This document shows, in pieces, positions 11,501 through 23,472 of a stretch of 64,000 nt of DNA (position 1 is its first letter; each line of letters begins with the position of its first letter). Where the stretch lies: positions 30,223,060 through 30,287,059 of the forward strand of contig OW203768.1 in assembly GCA_934045905.1 (NCBI GenBank), written 5' to 3'. This DNA comes from Leuctra nigra. Its lineage: Eukaryota > Arthropoda > Insecta > Plecoptera > Leuctridae. The notes under the pieces are model-generated. The model worked only from the letters and a program-made list of their open reading frames with translations, did not search any database and was not told the origin of the DNA. The translations under genes were made by a program, and so were the position numbers.

Positions 11501-14500
11501 TAAGGCTCTGCAACTATTAAGAAATATTGGAAATCTAAAAAATTGGCAATGAAAAGTAGTGCTATCCAAAATTGGGCCAAGTCAACGCTAAAAATAAAAA
11601 AATACTTAAAAGTATAATACAGATAATATAATGTAGGGAGGTATATGATTTTTGGCTTATACTTCTGTTACTAATCTAGTGGAGCGGTCGCTCCACGCCA
11701 GCCAAGTCGTACGGCGAGCCCACTCTCACACAACATACCGTTCAAACCTAAAGGCTGGGGCAACCCACTTTTACTGTAACCATCAAAGTGGCATTTTCGG
11801 CCTACTGGATCTCAAAATTAGGAAATTCCATATTGTTGCGAAATATCAGTATTTCGAGCTATGGCTTACCCCACCACATATACCAAATTTGGGAACAATA
11901 CGTTATGCCGTTTGCAAGCTGGAGGACCGTGAAAACCGTGAAATTGTACGGCTTTCTTCAGATGATAATGATTCATTCATCTTCCAATAAATTCCGCGGT
12001 CTCCGCCACAGCCTAAACGGCTAAGCCGATTGATCTGAAATTTTCACCACCTATCCAGGTTGTCTTCCTGTAGATACCTTGCCCTTATGAATTTTTTGTG
12101 ACGCCATTTTTAAACCGGAAGTGACGTCATACCTCAAAAACGGCTGGACTGATCGTAACAAAATTTGCGCCAATCGATTCGGACGGTCATGTTTATTAAA
12201 TACTCGTAGTCAAAAAAGAAATGTTCTATTACTGAAACCGGAAATGAAATCATAAAAATGAAGAATCAGACTTTAATGTTACTGCAATAACTACATATTC
12301 AGAAGGCTTATACTGACACAATAGGTAAATAAATTCTTGGTGGCAGTGATTTCAGCCGCCATTTTATAAACCGGAAGTGATGTATCTTGAAAACGGCTGG
12401 ACCGATTGGAACGAAGCTTTCGCTATTCTTCATTGAATATCATTTTTAAGCATTATTTAGTACCAAACGCAACTTTTCTTAGTATCCAAATAGGAAATAG
12501 CTTATTTTTTTTAAAGGAATTAGTCATTGTTGCTCCGATTTGTGTTACAAGTGTGAGAATAATCTAAAAAAAGGAGTGATATCCCCATTAAAAACACTCT
12601 GTGTAAAAATACCAGCCAAGTCTCTTCAACTATATAAAAATATAAGAAATCTAAAAAATTGAAAAGTTGTAATATCAAAAAATAGGCCAAGTCAAAACAT
12701 GATTTTAAACACCGAAATATACTTGGCGCATCGTCTTTTCAGGGCATTTAGGTATATTATTTATATTTAGATTCATTTGGTTTTTGACATTTGTCTATAT
12801 TATTTATACACGATGCGCCGAGTATATTTCGGTTTTTAAAATCATGTTTTGAATTGGCCTATTTTTTGATATCACAACTTTTCAGTGCTGAATTTTTTAG
12901 ATTTCTTCTATTTTTTTATAGTTGAAGAGACTTGGCTGGTATTTTTACACGGAGTTTATATTTACACGATGCCTCAAGTATTTTTTGATTTTTAAATTAA
13001 AGTGTTTACTTGCCCCACTTTTTGATAGCTCTACTTTTCAGTGATTTTTATGTTTCTCCCATTTTTTCATAGTTGAAGAGACTTGGCTTGTATTTTTACA
13101 CGAAGTTTTTATGAGAATATTATTTACTACTTACCCTAGAACCTTGAATTGCGCTGCTGCTAATATGATTAATGAGCAGAAAAGCATTCCACTGACCATA
13201 AGTAGCATTATCCATGCCAACGCTATCTGACATCCAAACAATTCTATAACCTCGAAGAGTACAGATTTCTGGTAATATTCTGGTAAAGATTTAAACCATA
13301 CTCTGGAAATATCAAAATAAAACTAAAATAATAGATTCATATTAGTATTCTTAATAGTATTACTCTTAATAGTAATTATAAAACAATAGGGCATTCTTTA
13401 ACGGGCAGTCAGGACCAATGTGTGTAGTTGCCAATATGCTTTTTTCAGTTTGTAATTTTATCCGCATCTCTTTGTGTAATGCCAGTACCCTTGAAACAAC
13501 ATTTTGGAAATTTTGGAAATTGGTGGGAAATTATCCAAAATAGTTATTCATGAATATGTTCATGATATTGTTCATGAATATGACATCAAGATTGCTAAAT
13601 GTTTTGTGTCTTCAACGTATGTTGGGCGCTTAGTACGACTTGGCTGAGTGAAGCGACTGCCATACTAGATTATAGAAAGGCATAGGTATATTTTATTTCT
13701 GGCCTGTACTTCTATACTATTTATGATGCACCAAGTATTTTATTTTAAAAATAAAGTTTTTAAAATCACTATACTTATCAGTTATGTTTTTGTATTAGTT
13801 GAGGGCTGTTCTTAAAGTATGTCACGCCTCGAGGGGTGGGGGGAGTCGGATATAATGTGACAATCTGTTACAGAAAGGGGGGGGGGGGTGGAGTGGACAA
13901 GCGTGATGTCACAGTTTGTATCTATTTTGTGTTAATTTGTATGTTTCAGCAAAACGAAATATCACATTTATCATTCTCAAAGTTGCGATTTGAATTTTCC
14001 ATCTGGAATTGACCATTATTGGTAATTATTTGAGCATTATTTGACCATAATAAAAAGTGGTAATTTCTCATTTAATTGATGTATTATTTTGCAATAAGAC
14101 AATAACTAGTGAAAAATTTGAATTTAGTTTTTTTTTGTGTGTGGGGGGAGGAGGTGTCTGCAGTTGTGACATACGTTTTAGGGGGAGGGGGGGGGAGAAA
14201 GTGTGACAACTTTTGATAAAAGGGGAGGGGGGGGGGGGTGAAAAGGCGGCTATTTTGCGTGACATACTTTATGAACAGCCCCCTTATAGGTATTTAGTTG
14301 AATCGACTTGGCTAGTATTTTTAAACAGAATGTATTTATGGGGCATATACTTAAAGTTATATAAATGTGAACCCATACACAATTAATAGTCTGCAATAAT
14401 TTCTGTCGATGTCCATAGAATTGGATAGAAATTTAGATTAAAGCCAATACTTACTGGAACATTATCTTTCCTTTAATCTCCGCCACAGCGGCAGATATTA

Positions 14501-14890
14501 CGAAAGAAACTAGAGTAGAATAAAAAGTAGCGATGGGAACTGTACGGGAGATAAACGATGACAGTTTCTTCGCCTCAGCAATTGTCTCGTTGTTTTCTTG
14601 AGAATCAACAAAAGTTTCATTCAAATTATCTAAAACTTGAATTGTTTCTTGCAGCAGGAATCGATGTTTATAAAGTGATTCGTATATTAACCAACCCATA
14701 ACGAAAAAGAACACTGCAATCATGCTTTCTAAAAGCTCAGCATAATTTCTCTTCATGAAACTTATGTAGACACCAGCTGATTGAAGAATAATCTCAATTG
14801 CATTGCTTATTCTGATGATGCTCATGAAATTGTTACGCAAGAACATCACAGATTTCCTGTGCTCTTGTCCAATGTTATCAGGCCAGATAC
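5509..14890 (-). CDS. Odorant receptor (7TM insect Or family), seven exons; first exon not found
   Basis: Minus-strand exons in order: 14890-14455, 13302-13135, 10345-9977, 9230-9131, 8255-8151, 6149-5997, 5580-5509 (stop TAG). Every boundary has AG/GT and all phases agree (1/2, 2/1, 2/1, 0, 0, 0). The predicted part is 466 residues. Family hallmarks appear in order: GIWPDN near the N-terminus, AQFKVLGYNVENI after TM4, LKDCVIHH then a TM5 exon (FKNLLIIFMMLNIL), FNFCKFGTSIS in TM6, and the C-terminal block ACDWF...SQRPTHIYAAG.PLSM followed by a short TM7 exon. The family forms odour-gated cation channels with Orco in sensory neurons. The loop between TM4 and TM5 is about 50-60 residues longer than usual. 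An upstream exon supplying about 20-30 residues and the Met must exist (exon 1 here starts in phase after CTTCAAG). The ligand is unknown. Confidence 0.9.
6150..7494. repeat. 33-35 bp minisatellite in odorant-receptor intron
   Basis: About fifteen units of TACAAGTAGAATGTAGGACA followed by ATAGGACACTTAT (variants TATAAG..GGGCAATAGAACACTC) run from 6150 to 6656 and resume at 7440-7494 after a Helitron-like insertion. The array begins at the splice acceptor of receptor exon 6, whose CATTCTACTTACAG is a variant of the unit read on the minus strand. Confidence 0.9.
6657..7439 (+). mobile_element. Helitron-like element (783 bp, complete ends)
   Basis: It begins TTGAGCGAGCGAAGCGAGCG and ends with the hairpin-bearing tail AACGCGTT...AGCG TTTACCTAG. 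It sits inside the minisatellite, so the empty site is visible: CTTA|TATTACAAG. The element therefore inserted between A and T without duplicating the target. GAGCGAGC at the left end and GCTCGCTC near the right end form short subterminal inverted repeats, as in the Helentron/Helitron2 branch of rolling-circle elements. It has no coding capacity and is non-autonomous. Confidence 0.85.
8278..8807. mobile_element. MITE with TTA target duplication (PIF/Harbinger-like)
   Basis: 530 bp with terminal inverted repeats AGCCTSATTTACACTGTTCA continuing AGTTTRCTTTCAAG, flanked on both sides by TTA (8275-8277, 8808-8810). A 3-bp TTA duplication is typical of PIF/Harbinger elements. It lies in an odorant-receptor intron, with its near end 22 bases from the acceptor of exon 5 (8255). 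The interior has further TTGAATTCAAGG palindromes and no ORF. Confidence 0.8.
10857..11615 (-). mobile_element. CTAGAT-hairpin family, copy without terminal hairpin
   Basis: It shares long stretches with 11940-12700 (ATAAATTCCGCGGTCTCCGC; GGAAGTGACGTCATA; GAGTGATATCCCCAT; GGCCAAGTCAA). The terminal hairpin is missing here. It lies in the odorant-receptor intron between 10346 and 13134. No ORF was found. Confidence 0.65.
11676..13120 (-). mobile_element. CTAGAT-hairpin family element with palindromic inner end
   Basis: Read on the minus strand it ends in TGGAGCGACCGCTCCA, a perfect stem with a 2-base loop, then CTAGAT. The other end (12590-12960) is a long inverted repeat centred near 12775, carrying ACTTGGCGCATCGT and its complement; a further half-arm lies at 12962-13115. 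The hairpin followed directly by CTAG resembles a rolling-circle (Helitron-like) 3' end, but the partner terminus is not certain. It is in the odorant-receptor intron, directly beside exon 13302-13135. Confidence 0.6.
13802..14283. mobile_element. MITE with TIR GGGCTGTTCATAAAGTATGT
   Basis: About 480 bp whose ends are inverted copies of GGGCTGTTCWTAAAGTATGT followed by CACGC. The interior is G-rich with homopolymer G tracts at 13877, 14181 and 14226. It lies in the odorant-receptor intron 13303-14454. The target duplication is not clear, so the superfamily is left open. Confidence 0.65.
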
Positions 14891-15763
14891 CTTGAAGAGA
14901 AGAATAATGTTAGTTAACGTTGTATGAAAATTATCATCGCAATGCTCTGCCAAACTGAAACAGGGGACACATTTTTGGGCAACTCTTTTTTTGCTATTTT
15001 ATATGTAAAATATGAAATTTTAGTGAATATCTGTTAATTTCAGTTGTAATTTTTAAAATCAATTTATTGATAACTGTTGTATTCAGAAGGTCAATCTCAA
15101 GGATACAGCGTACTCACTAGGAAAACGCTCAGTGTAACGCGTTGATGAGCGAGCCCCGATACGTGAAACATCTCCAACCGAACACGTGGTCTCGATCAAA
15201 GATAACTACACATTTAGTGTCGATGCAAGAAAAATTGATGAGAATTTCTTGCCTTTTGATTATTACATTTTTATACACTTTTGGCACAACTAAATTGATC
15301 GTTCAATAAATATGATGACTGAAAATTTTTATATCGCACCTTCGGAAGTCAGTGAAAGCGATCTACTTGTCACACTCTAGTAGGTGACTTCACATTTCAA
15401 CAATAATAACATGCTTTGATTTTTATTGAATGACCAGCAGTCATTCATATTTGTTCACCGATCAATTTTTGTTGTGTCGAGTGTACCTACACTATACCCC
15501 AACACAATAACTACGCGACCTAACTAACTTCCCTGCAAGGATATAGTGGTGAAACACTTCACTTTTGTGAATATTATTGATGAACGTGTTTTTAGTTAAC
15601 TTTTTTCCCCAAAGTTATAGTTTTAAGTTGATCGAGAACTGTGATTACCTATAAGGGCGGCTGATAACTGGGTGGAAGCCACCTCCAAGAACTTCTGTCC
15701 TCGACCGTCGACTTCCCCAGGAAGCCGAAATTCAAATACATTTTTTCCCTGACGTGTTGTCAA
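14891..15763. other. Upstream of odorant receptor: solo Helitron-like end and a degenerate foldback
   Basis: 15117-15185 is a minus-orientation Helitron-like right end (ACTAGGAAAACGC..GATGAGCGAG) with no matching left end. About 15200-15490 holds a degenerate inverted repeat (ATTGATCGTTCAATAAATAT pairing with 15435-15475). The missing first exon of the receptor should lie here or further right; I could not identify it. Confidence 0.45.
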
Positions 15764-16509
15764 GACCGGTCGGCGTCTTTCCATACCCTAATCGAGCCCA
15801 ACTCATTGATTTGAAAATTTGCATTTTACTCGCATTTAACGCCGAATCTATTCGATCTAACCAAATTCTATCACTCTCATTCATAATGAAGCAGCTAAGT
15901 GAGGTGTCTCCGCAATATTGGAGGTTTTACTCACGTAATTGTTGACAGTTTGGAAGTAAAGAACATTGTTCGGAAAGTAGATTTAAACACTTTATAAGAA
16001 GATACAAATTTCTCGATGTCAAAATTCGGACAGGAGACAAAAATGCAGTGGATTATAAGCAAGGCGAAACAAAATGAGCAGAAGAGGTTGGTTTTAATCA
16101 ATAATAATAATAATCATGAATATTAAATTATGACCAATATTTCAGGTCAACACCATAAGCTTACGCAAAAGTACGATATACCCCAAGTATCTACTTTTGG
16201 ACTTCGCATTAATACCAACGAATGTTTAGATCAGACAAGATTCTCTAACATTGTCGGTTAGGTTTATTGTAGGTACAATATACCAATTCAAGATGGTTCT
16301 TAATAAGTGTTTTTTGTGTGACAAAACAGGTACCGGGTGTTTAGGTGCTTAGGTAACTACCTGAGGTACTAAGAATTGGCAGTAGGAAGTCATTTGAAGG
16401 ACGACATAAAATAATTTGAATTGCTAGAAAATGTTTTGTTCAGTACTTTAGTCTCTAAACAGTTGTATTGAGTTGGGCTCGATTAGGGTATGGAAAGACG
16501 CGACCGGTC
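15764..16509. mobile_element. Element with 40-bp terminal inverted repeats
   Basis: 15764-15805 (GACCGGTCGGCGTCTTTCCA, then TACCCTAATCGAGCCCAACTC) is repeated in inverse at 16470-16509. The 750-bp unit between the arms has no ORF of note. The target-site duplication is not evident. The superfamily is unknown. Confidence 0.55.
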
Positions 16510-16530
16510 GTGCCCTAGACGTGGGTTGAC

Positions 16531-16532
16531 CC

Positions 16533-16600
<68 letters not shown>

Positions 16601-16604
16601 CCCC
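16531..16604. repeat. Poly-C tract
   Basis: About 70 bases of nearly pure C with single G interruptions; a further C tract is at 16749-16764. The length may be unreliable in the assembly. Confidence 0.85.
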
Positions 16605-17757
16605 ACCAACAAGCTCTCGGCACTCGTATTATTCTATCTTAATTTCAAGCCACTGTGCGTACAGATTGCTGAGTGTGTTTTCTGTGTTCATCAGTTCATC
16701 GTTTGAGCGTACATTCTTGAGTGTGCTTTTCCTTTGGGCGGTGTGTGCCCCCCCCCCCCCCCCCATCAAGTTCTTAGCAGTCGTAATATTAAGGGCCGGT
16801 CTTTCAATAGTCATTGGTTGTTGCCATGACATTATAGCACTAATTGAATGTTTAAAAGTTAGTAAGGTATTGAAAAACTGGCCTTTAGGATCATTATTTG
16901 ACATTCGCTTTCTTGCTAGTGTTTTTGTGATTATTCTAGTTAGTTATCTACAACAGCCGGATTCAAACCATAACCACTTTCATTTCATGGTAATTGACAA
17001 TTTTTTTTTTGTACTCTACTCTGTTCATGCTCACTATTTGATATTCATGTCCAAACACACCTTGTACGAGTAGTAATGTTCACTGTTTAATCAAACTTCT
17101 GTACACGGCTAAAGAGGGCACCTAACGTAGCTCTGCAATAGCCATCCTGCCTCTGGCAGGTACCACAATAAATAAACAAATAAAAATAATAAAGCTTAGT
17201 TTCGCGATTTTTTATATAAAAACTCGAATTATTGTGTTGTTTCCATTTTCAAGCTAGTGGATCATATCAACTACAAATAAGGCTAACGAAAACCCTAGAA
17301 ATAAGTCAATAAATATTATCATTAAGATTATCCATGATGGTTTCAAGAATTGTACACATTAAATTAAAAAACGTATTCAAACAAAAGAAGACATTGAAAA
17401 ATATATCGTTTGATATGTTCCAATATTTCATATCTTTGAAATACGAATTGACTTCTGAAAACAGCATTTCCTAGAACAGCAGGTTTAAATATTTGATAAG
17501 GCGTTCTGTTCTGCTTTCGATTTAGAAAATCGATGTTTGGCCGTTATTATAATATTCCAAGTTGTTTTTTCAGTTGCTAATGAAGTCCGGTGTTTGGTGT
17601 CTGATCAGATTTTTAATTTTTGCATATAATGTCAAGCCAGGTCACACTGGGCTAACAATCAATCTGAAGTGAACACGCACTAATGCTATAAAAGTGGACA
17701 ATGTACAAATAGTAATTTTTTATATTAAAAAAAACACAGCCTTTGATTGGTTGAATG
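16605..17757. other. Intergenic, no gene recognised
   Basis: No coding exon recognised. 17100-17205 (GGCACCTAACGTAGCTCTGC... followed by AATAAATAAACAAATAAA) looks like the 3' tail of a retroposon, but no body can be tied to it. Confidence 0.35.
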
Positions 17758-17957
17758 NNNNNNNNNNNNNNNNNNNNNNNNNNNNNNNNNNNNNNNNNNN
17801 NNNNNNNNNNNNNNNNNNNNNNNNNNNNNNNNNNNNNNNNNNNNNNNNNNNNNNNNNNNNNNNNNNNNNNNNNNNNNNNNNNNNNNNNNNNNNNNNNNNN
17901 NNNNNNNNNNNNNNNNNNNNNNNNNNNNNNNNNNNNNNNNNNNNNNNNNNNNNNNNN
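17758..17957. other. Assembly gap (200 N)
   Basis: Exactly 200 N, probably a placeholder. It lies 49 bases past the stop codon of the LRR gene, so any further exon or the 3' UTR of that gene is hidden. Confidence 1.
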
Positions 17958-18006
17958 TCGCGTTAAGAGTCTTCCTTAAGCTTGCATCTTAGTGATGACG
18001 TCACCA

Positions 18007-21000
18007 CTAGAAGATGACACCTCTTCCATCACACAGAGATACCATGGAATCCACAACTGGATCCTCACAATCCCAAGGGTTATTATGTAAACTCAAGTCT
18101 CCGTAGTTCACAAGATTATCTGCAAAAGTTGGATTCAATTCCCTAAATGTGTTCAGATTAAACGACGTGAATTTGTTCGAGTCCAGATTTACAAAGTGAA
18201 GCTCCGGCAAACCTTCAAAAGAAACATCCTCAAAACTTCTGAATTCGTTTCCAGCCAAACCTAATAAATACAAATTCTTCAGTTTCGCGAAATAATCTGC
18301 TGGACGATACTCAATCTTGCAATCATTCATTGTTAGAAACTGTAAGGACGGAATGTTCATCGGAAAGTTTGCCCAACTCGCTAGGTTGTTTCCTGACAGA
18401 TCGAGGACTTGGAGGTGTGTGTTCGTCAAGAATATAGCTGGATGCAGACTCCTGAGGTTGTTATATCTGAGATTCAAATGACTCAACTCAGTCAGCTCTG
18501 TGAAAGCGCCAACACTTACACTCCCGATCTTGTTCGATGTCAAATCAAGGAACCTCAACTGAACCAAACCCTTGAACGTAGCGGTATTCACCACTGTGAT
18601 CTCATTCTGCTCCAGATCCAAAGTATTCAACTTCCTCTGATTCCGAAACATATTATCAGCGATGTAAGCAATGCTGTTGTTGCTCAAATCTATTTCAGTC
18701 AGGTTGCGCAAGTTTGTAAAAGTGCCCGCGGAAAGTGACGCGATCTGGTTTTCTTTCAGGACAATCACTTCTAACTGCTCCAAACCTAGAAATGAATTCG
18801 AGCTGATTTCGGTGAGGTTATTTGACTTGATCGACAGCACTCTAAGCCTCCGCAATCCGGCGAACGGTTCGGGATTGATCTTCGTCACGTTGCAACGGAT
18901 GATTTGAACCCGCCACAGGTTCTCGAACGCCATGTGGTGGAAGTCCACACTGGTGAGAACGAGTTTCGGACTGTCCGTGAAGGTGAACTGAGCGACGCCT
19001 GGCGGATAGGCGCGGAGCAGAGGCCGGATGAAGGAGAAGCTGTCCAGGTTGGCGCAGTCGAAGAGTTCACCGTTCACGACGCCGATCCTCGCCGAGCTGC
19101 AAGATGGCTGAGCGTCTTGACATCTTGAGGTGTGGAAGCTGAGAAGGACCACCAAGATGCATGTCAAGCGAAGAGAAAACCAGCCTGGAATCAACAAGTA
19201 CAATAGGTCACTGAATACAATTTTGAAAATCTTTAAATCGTTCGGAACATTATCACTTAGGTATATAGAAATCAAAGATTTTTTTCTTTTTATTATTTTT
19301 TTTAAAGATTTTTAAAGATTTTAAGGAAATGTTTAAAGAAATAATGATGATGAAGGCAGAATTACTGGTTTTTGAACTCATCTCAAGAATAATTGAAATG
19401 GACTTCTGGCATTCTACCTCTGTGGTACATAACTTATACGAACTAATTAACTATGAATTAAGTACTAAGTATGACATTGATTATTCCTTAATGCACTTCG
19501 AGCACTGAAATTCACTTGCAACCTAAAGCAACAGCGACGAAGCGAATGTTTCAATACGGCCAATTTCGCAGTCGTGTGTATTTTCCCTTGTATTCACACT
19601 GAGGTTAAAACAATCATCAAATCAAGTTGAAATACTGGATAGTGGATATCAACCTCGCAATATATTGACAAAATCTTATGGCTTAAGAAATAAAAAATTC
19701 GACTTCATGGTATTAAAGAAATAATATAATAGATGACAGCACTTTAATTCACTTTTGGAGGTTACACAGTGTACCAATGCAATTTTTTCAGTCAAGTCAT
19801 GTATCAAGATTTAATGCGTCACATTGTTGAGCTAAACAACATTACCTATGAGGTAGAAATGAGTTGTAGTCACGGAAATATATTCGGTAAACTCTCCTTA
19901 CACCCCCACTATATTCAAACAACTTTGCCAGTGTTACGGGTCGAGGGGGAGGAGCCTAAACTAACGTAAATGCATGGAAAGGGAGAAGGAGTGTTTACCG
20001 AATATATTTCCGTGACATTCACACTCCATTACAATCTACTGTGTAGCCATAAAGCATAGTCCCAATTACTGTTGCTAGTGGCGTTTTGAGTACGCAAATT
20101 AATAATATATCAAAATTTTAAATAATAGTTACTCTCTGTTTTGCTCACACGAGAAAGGCCCGTTTATAAACACATTATTTAAAAAGTATCGTCCAGATTG
20201 TCCCGATATGATCGTAGTATTTACAACGGTTTCTCAAGTAGTAACGCTCAGAACACGAGGTCCGGGTTCGATTCCCGTGGCCGTCCTTCCTGTCTGAGGG
20301 GCTTCGTCGTGTCCCTAAACCTAGAGGCAAATGATGGGAAGGTTTCCACCTTCTCCATCATCGTCTATATCCTTCATTATCATCTCAATCATATTCAATC
20401 ATCCATCGCTATGAGCCAGTTATAGAACAATGTGTAGACACAAGCAAACAAAATATAGCTGTTGCTCAGAGGTAGAAGGGCGGAAGACCATTTTAATTAT
20501 TCTTGAGGTGAGCTCATAGACCAGTAATTATGCATTCATCAAATCATATTTGTAATGGTTAAATAAGTGAATTTGTAAGAGATTACATCAATGTAATTAT
20601 ATTTGAAGCGTACAGGGAAAGAACGCTATAAGTCACATTCGGATGAAACTGAGATAAACGAAGTTTCATGTTGAACTTGTATCTATCTTCCATACAAATA
20701 TATATTTCAATTGCGTTCCTTTTCTGTGCGCACAACAACGTTCCAATCAGGAAAGTGCAGGATAAGTCATTAAACCATTTTTTTTTCAAAAAAAATACTC
20801 GTAGCGTTCTTTCCCTGCACCCATAATTTGTTGACATCAGCCGAATGACAATTAATAGAGCTTGAATAAATTATTAAAAACGTGTGCAAATCAACATCGA
20901 AGAAACTACCTCCACCTTCTACCTCAAAGGTGCAGATAAATATCCTGCAACTATTCCAGCGTCCACCTTGTAAATAGAACGCTAAGGACCACTCCGACCT

Positions 21001-21104
21001 GTCCGCCGCAGACTCTTACCTTGTTTGTTGGAAACCATCTCGAGACCCGCGCTGTTGCTGTTGCTGTTGGCTAGGAAGTGACCCAGATCGTCTGGTCCCG
21101 GCAT
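18007..21104 (-). CDS. Secreted or signal-anchored leucine-rich-repeat protein, two exons
   Basis: Exon 1 is 21104-21020 (ATG, 28 codons plus one base, donor GTAAGAG). Exon 2 is 19184-18007 (acceptor TTGATTCCAG, stop TAG). The phase joins as G|GC, giving 420 residues. Residues 23-52 contain a hydrophobic stretch (LTCILVVLLSF, then SRC), a signal peptide if translation starts at the internal Met, or a signal anchor with the 28-residue N-tail. Then come an N-terminal Cys cap, about eleven 24-residue LRRs (LxxLxxLxLxxNxI), and NPWDCED, the start of an LRR C-cap. The C-cap is cut short by the stop, or the gene continues past the gap through a donor (GAG|GTGTCA) just before it. The family mediates adhesion or ligand binding outside the cell; the specific partner is unknown. 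Confidence 0.85.
19869..20016. mobile_element. Short palindromic MITE in LRR-gene intron
   Basis: Perfect inverted repeats GTCACGGAAATATATTCGGT + AAAC at 19869-19892 and 19993-20016 flank about 100 bases. It could fold into a hairpin. No ORF. Confidence 0.65.
20198..20440 (+). mobile_element. tRNA-derived SINE, copy 1
   Basis: It contains GGTCCGGGTTCGATTCCCGT, a pol III B box, followed by a body (GGCCGTCCTTCCTG, AGGCAAATGATGGGAAGG, CCATCGCTATGAGCC) shared with copies at 21915-22185, 48061-48320 and (weakly) 39295-39500. It lies in the LRR-gene intron. Confidence 0.7.
20605..20823. mobile_element. MITE with TIR CAGGGAAAGAACGCTA
   Basis: The ends GCGTACAGGGAAAGAACGCT and AGCGTTCTTTCCCTGCACCC are inverted copies, 219 bp apart overall, in the LRR-gene intron. 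Its ORF is incidental. Target duplication unclear. Confidence 0.6.
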
Positions 21105-21414
21105 TCTAATATACCTCTTCCATTAGTTCACGAGGTCAGAACTACATCAAGTGCAGCACATTTTTTATAATAAAATGTCATATTAGTTACCATTGACCTT
21201 AGCAGCAAGGATGATGCATTTTTCTGTAGAGTAACAATGTATTCCTGACACGTTTCATAATGATCTTCTCAACCTTCTTCAGCAGTTGTAAAATTAGTCA
21301 GCTTTCATTTATTTACAGTTTTATAAAATACCGAGCTTTTCTTCACATTACACTGGTTTGTTTGTAATATTAAATGTGTACTTTTTTTTAGAAAACTACC
21401 AGTGTACAGGATTA

Positions 21415-21510
21415 TTGAAGGTATATGAATTGAAAAACATCCGGTCGAAGTCGAACCCGGGATCTCTCACTTACCGGGCGAGCGCACTACCATCAGAGAT
21501 ACTAGGCAAG
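21415..21510 (-). mobile_element. tRNA-like SINE head
   Basis: On the minus strand CTCTGATGGTAGTGCGCTCG and GATCCCGGGTTCGAC resemble tRNA A and B boxes at normal spacing. The 3' part does not match the other SINE family. It could be a tRNA pseudogene. Confidence 0.5.
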
Positions 21511-21914
21511 ACTCTAGTGCGATATAATGACTTTAATGATATGTTTTTAAATAAATTAATGGAAGAATATTATATTGTCATAAAATTATTTCGTATAATT
21601 TGACAAATAATACTATTTTCAGAACATATTTAATATTCATATAATAACTTCATTCTAAGCTCTTGTTTATAACTCAACATACCTAACGGATACCTCATCC
21701 GGATTCAGGGTTCAGGAATATTAAAATGTGTACTGCTGTTTTATTTACTTAGAAAACTTCCAGTGGGGTCAGGATTATTGAAGGATGGGAAAAGAAGTAA
21801 ATCCTCAATCCTCAATCCTGAATCTTAAGATAATGCATACCTCTTGTATTGTTTGTAAATTTAATACTTATGGAGAATTTGAATTTAGAACGAAAATTTA
21901 ACAACTCCTTCGAA

Positions 21915-22185
21915 ATTATAGTTGGTAACGCTCTGAACTTGTATTCCGGAGGCACGGGTTCGATTCCCACGGCCGTCCTTCCTGACTGGGGTTTTTTCGT
22001 GGTATTCCCTCAGTCGACAGGCAAATGCTGGGAAGGTACCCTACTAATAGGCCACGACCGCCTCCTTCCCACCTTCCATCCTTACCTACTCTTCGCCATC
22101 ATCTCCCAATCATCATCATAATCATTTATCCGTCGCCATTAGCCTCGCTACAGAACAGTGCGACGTTAAGCCCCAGACAAAAAAT
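21915..22185 (+). mobile_element. tRNA-derived SINE, copy 2 (best preserved)
   Basis: GGTAACGCTCTGAAC (A-box-like), GGCACGGGTTCGATTCCC (B box), then CCGTCCTTCCTGACTGGGG, a pyrimidine-rich middle and a 3' end AACAGTGCGACGTTAAGCCC. GACGTTAAGCC is a common 3' feature of arthropod SINEs. It lies about 0.8 kb upstream of the LRR-gene start. Confidence 0.75.
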
Positions 22186-22439
22186 ATTGGTCATTTGCCT
22201 CAGCGATAGCTCAGAAGTGAGTGATTGTTGACATTCAATACTTTTTATTTCACATCGTTAGTCTGTCCTTCATAACACGAACTATAAACTGTAAGCTACT
22301 TATCACTAACCCTTGAACAAGTCAAGTTCGAAACAATATCACAACTAAATTAACCTAGAAGGCCTATCCAAAATGGCGCACGACTATCCTCACTCTAATC
22401 AATCAATTAGTCTAATCACATTACACACCGCTTCCTCAG

Positions 22440-22640
22440 GACATTTCAATCTGCTCGCGTACGTGCCGGAGTGACGCGAAGGTAATGCCATCTCTGTGAG
22501 AAGACAGTGTTTGTCATCACAAAGCGAATAGTCGGCATTCCGACGCTCCTCCACCTGTGCGCTCAGCAATGCGGCGTCGATAATGTCGCGGCCGGAGGCG
22601 CCGCGACGCTGGCATGACGTCGGGAAATAACGAGCAAAGA
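22440..22640. promoter_or_regulatory. CpG-rich patch, possible promoter or 5' exon
   Basis: This stretch (GTCGCGGCCGGAGGCGCCGC and surroundings) is far more GC- and CpG-rich than its neighbours. It lies 1.3 kb upstream of the LRR-gene ATG on the minus strand, so it might be that gene's promoter or untranslated first exon. No core promoter motif was confirmed. Confidence 0.25.
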
Positions 22641-22860
22641 GGGTGGAGGGGGTTTAATGGAGAACTGAGCGGTTGGCAAAGTGGTTGTGTGATTAGTAGG
22701 TGGAATATGTTTTAAATTTGGGGAGGGTTGGATTTTTTTGGCGCGATGTTCATTTAGGGGGTTACATAAATCATAATGTAATGAAAAGTTAATTCATGTA
22801 AGACATTATGATAGTACCCAATGAAGTAGTGAAGATAATTTAAATAAAATATAGCTTAGG

Positions 22861-22985
22861 GTGCCTATTTTATGACTTTAAAATTCCCGATTTTGACAGA
22901 AACCGATTCACGGCCTTATGGATTCACATTGCACTGAATCGGATTCCAGTGGAATCGGGAATTTTAAAGTTAGAGAATAAGCATT
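22861..22985. mobile_element. Short palindromic MITE
   Basis: GACTTTAAAATTCCCGATT at 22874 and its inverted copy at 22954 are the core of imperfect terminal inverted repeats (GTGCCTATTTTATGACTTTA on the left, matched with gaps on the right). About 125 bp, non-coding. Confidence 0.5.
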
Positions 22986-23472
22986 CCAGAGTGGATCGGA
23001 TTCACTTTAATAGACCTCTATATTATATTTAATATATAATATTAAATATTTTAATTTAATTTAATTTAATTTAATAATATATTGAATATATTATATTTAT
23101 TTGTAAAACCAAAGGTTTAAATAAACTATTGACAGGTTCGTATTGTGATTTTATTTTCCTGAGATCATGGATGTGTTCAGAAACATCGAGTCGCAAGGCA
23201 GTGGCCATGACAGCTTGTTCCTTTTTTATTCATGATTTTAATTTTCTTTCAACGTCGTGCAGCAGAACTCATGAAAGTTTTGTTATTAGCTTTTGTTTTA
23301 TTACTAATTCTATACTCGTACTTTATTCGTTATTCGTGACGTCAAAACAAGAACAAAACCAAGAATTTTACGTCCTTACGAACTTTTGTTTCATTCTTGT
23401 TTCATTTTTCAGTCGACGAAGTCGAAGTTCAAGTCTCGATTGACATAAAAAAATCAATCAGGATTTTGAATA

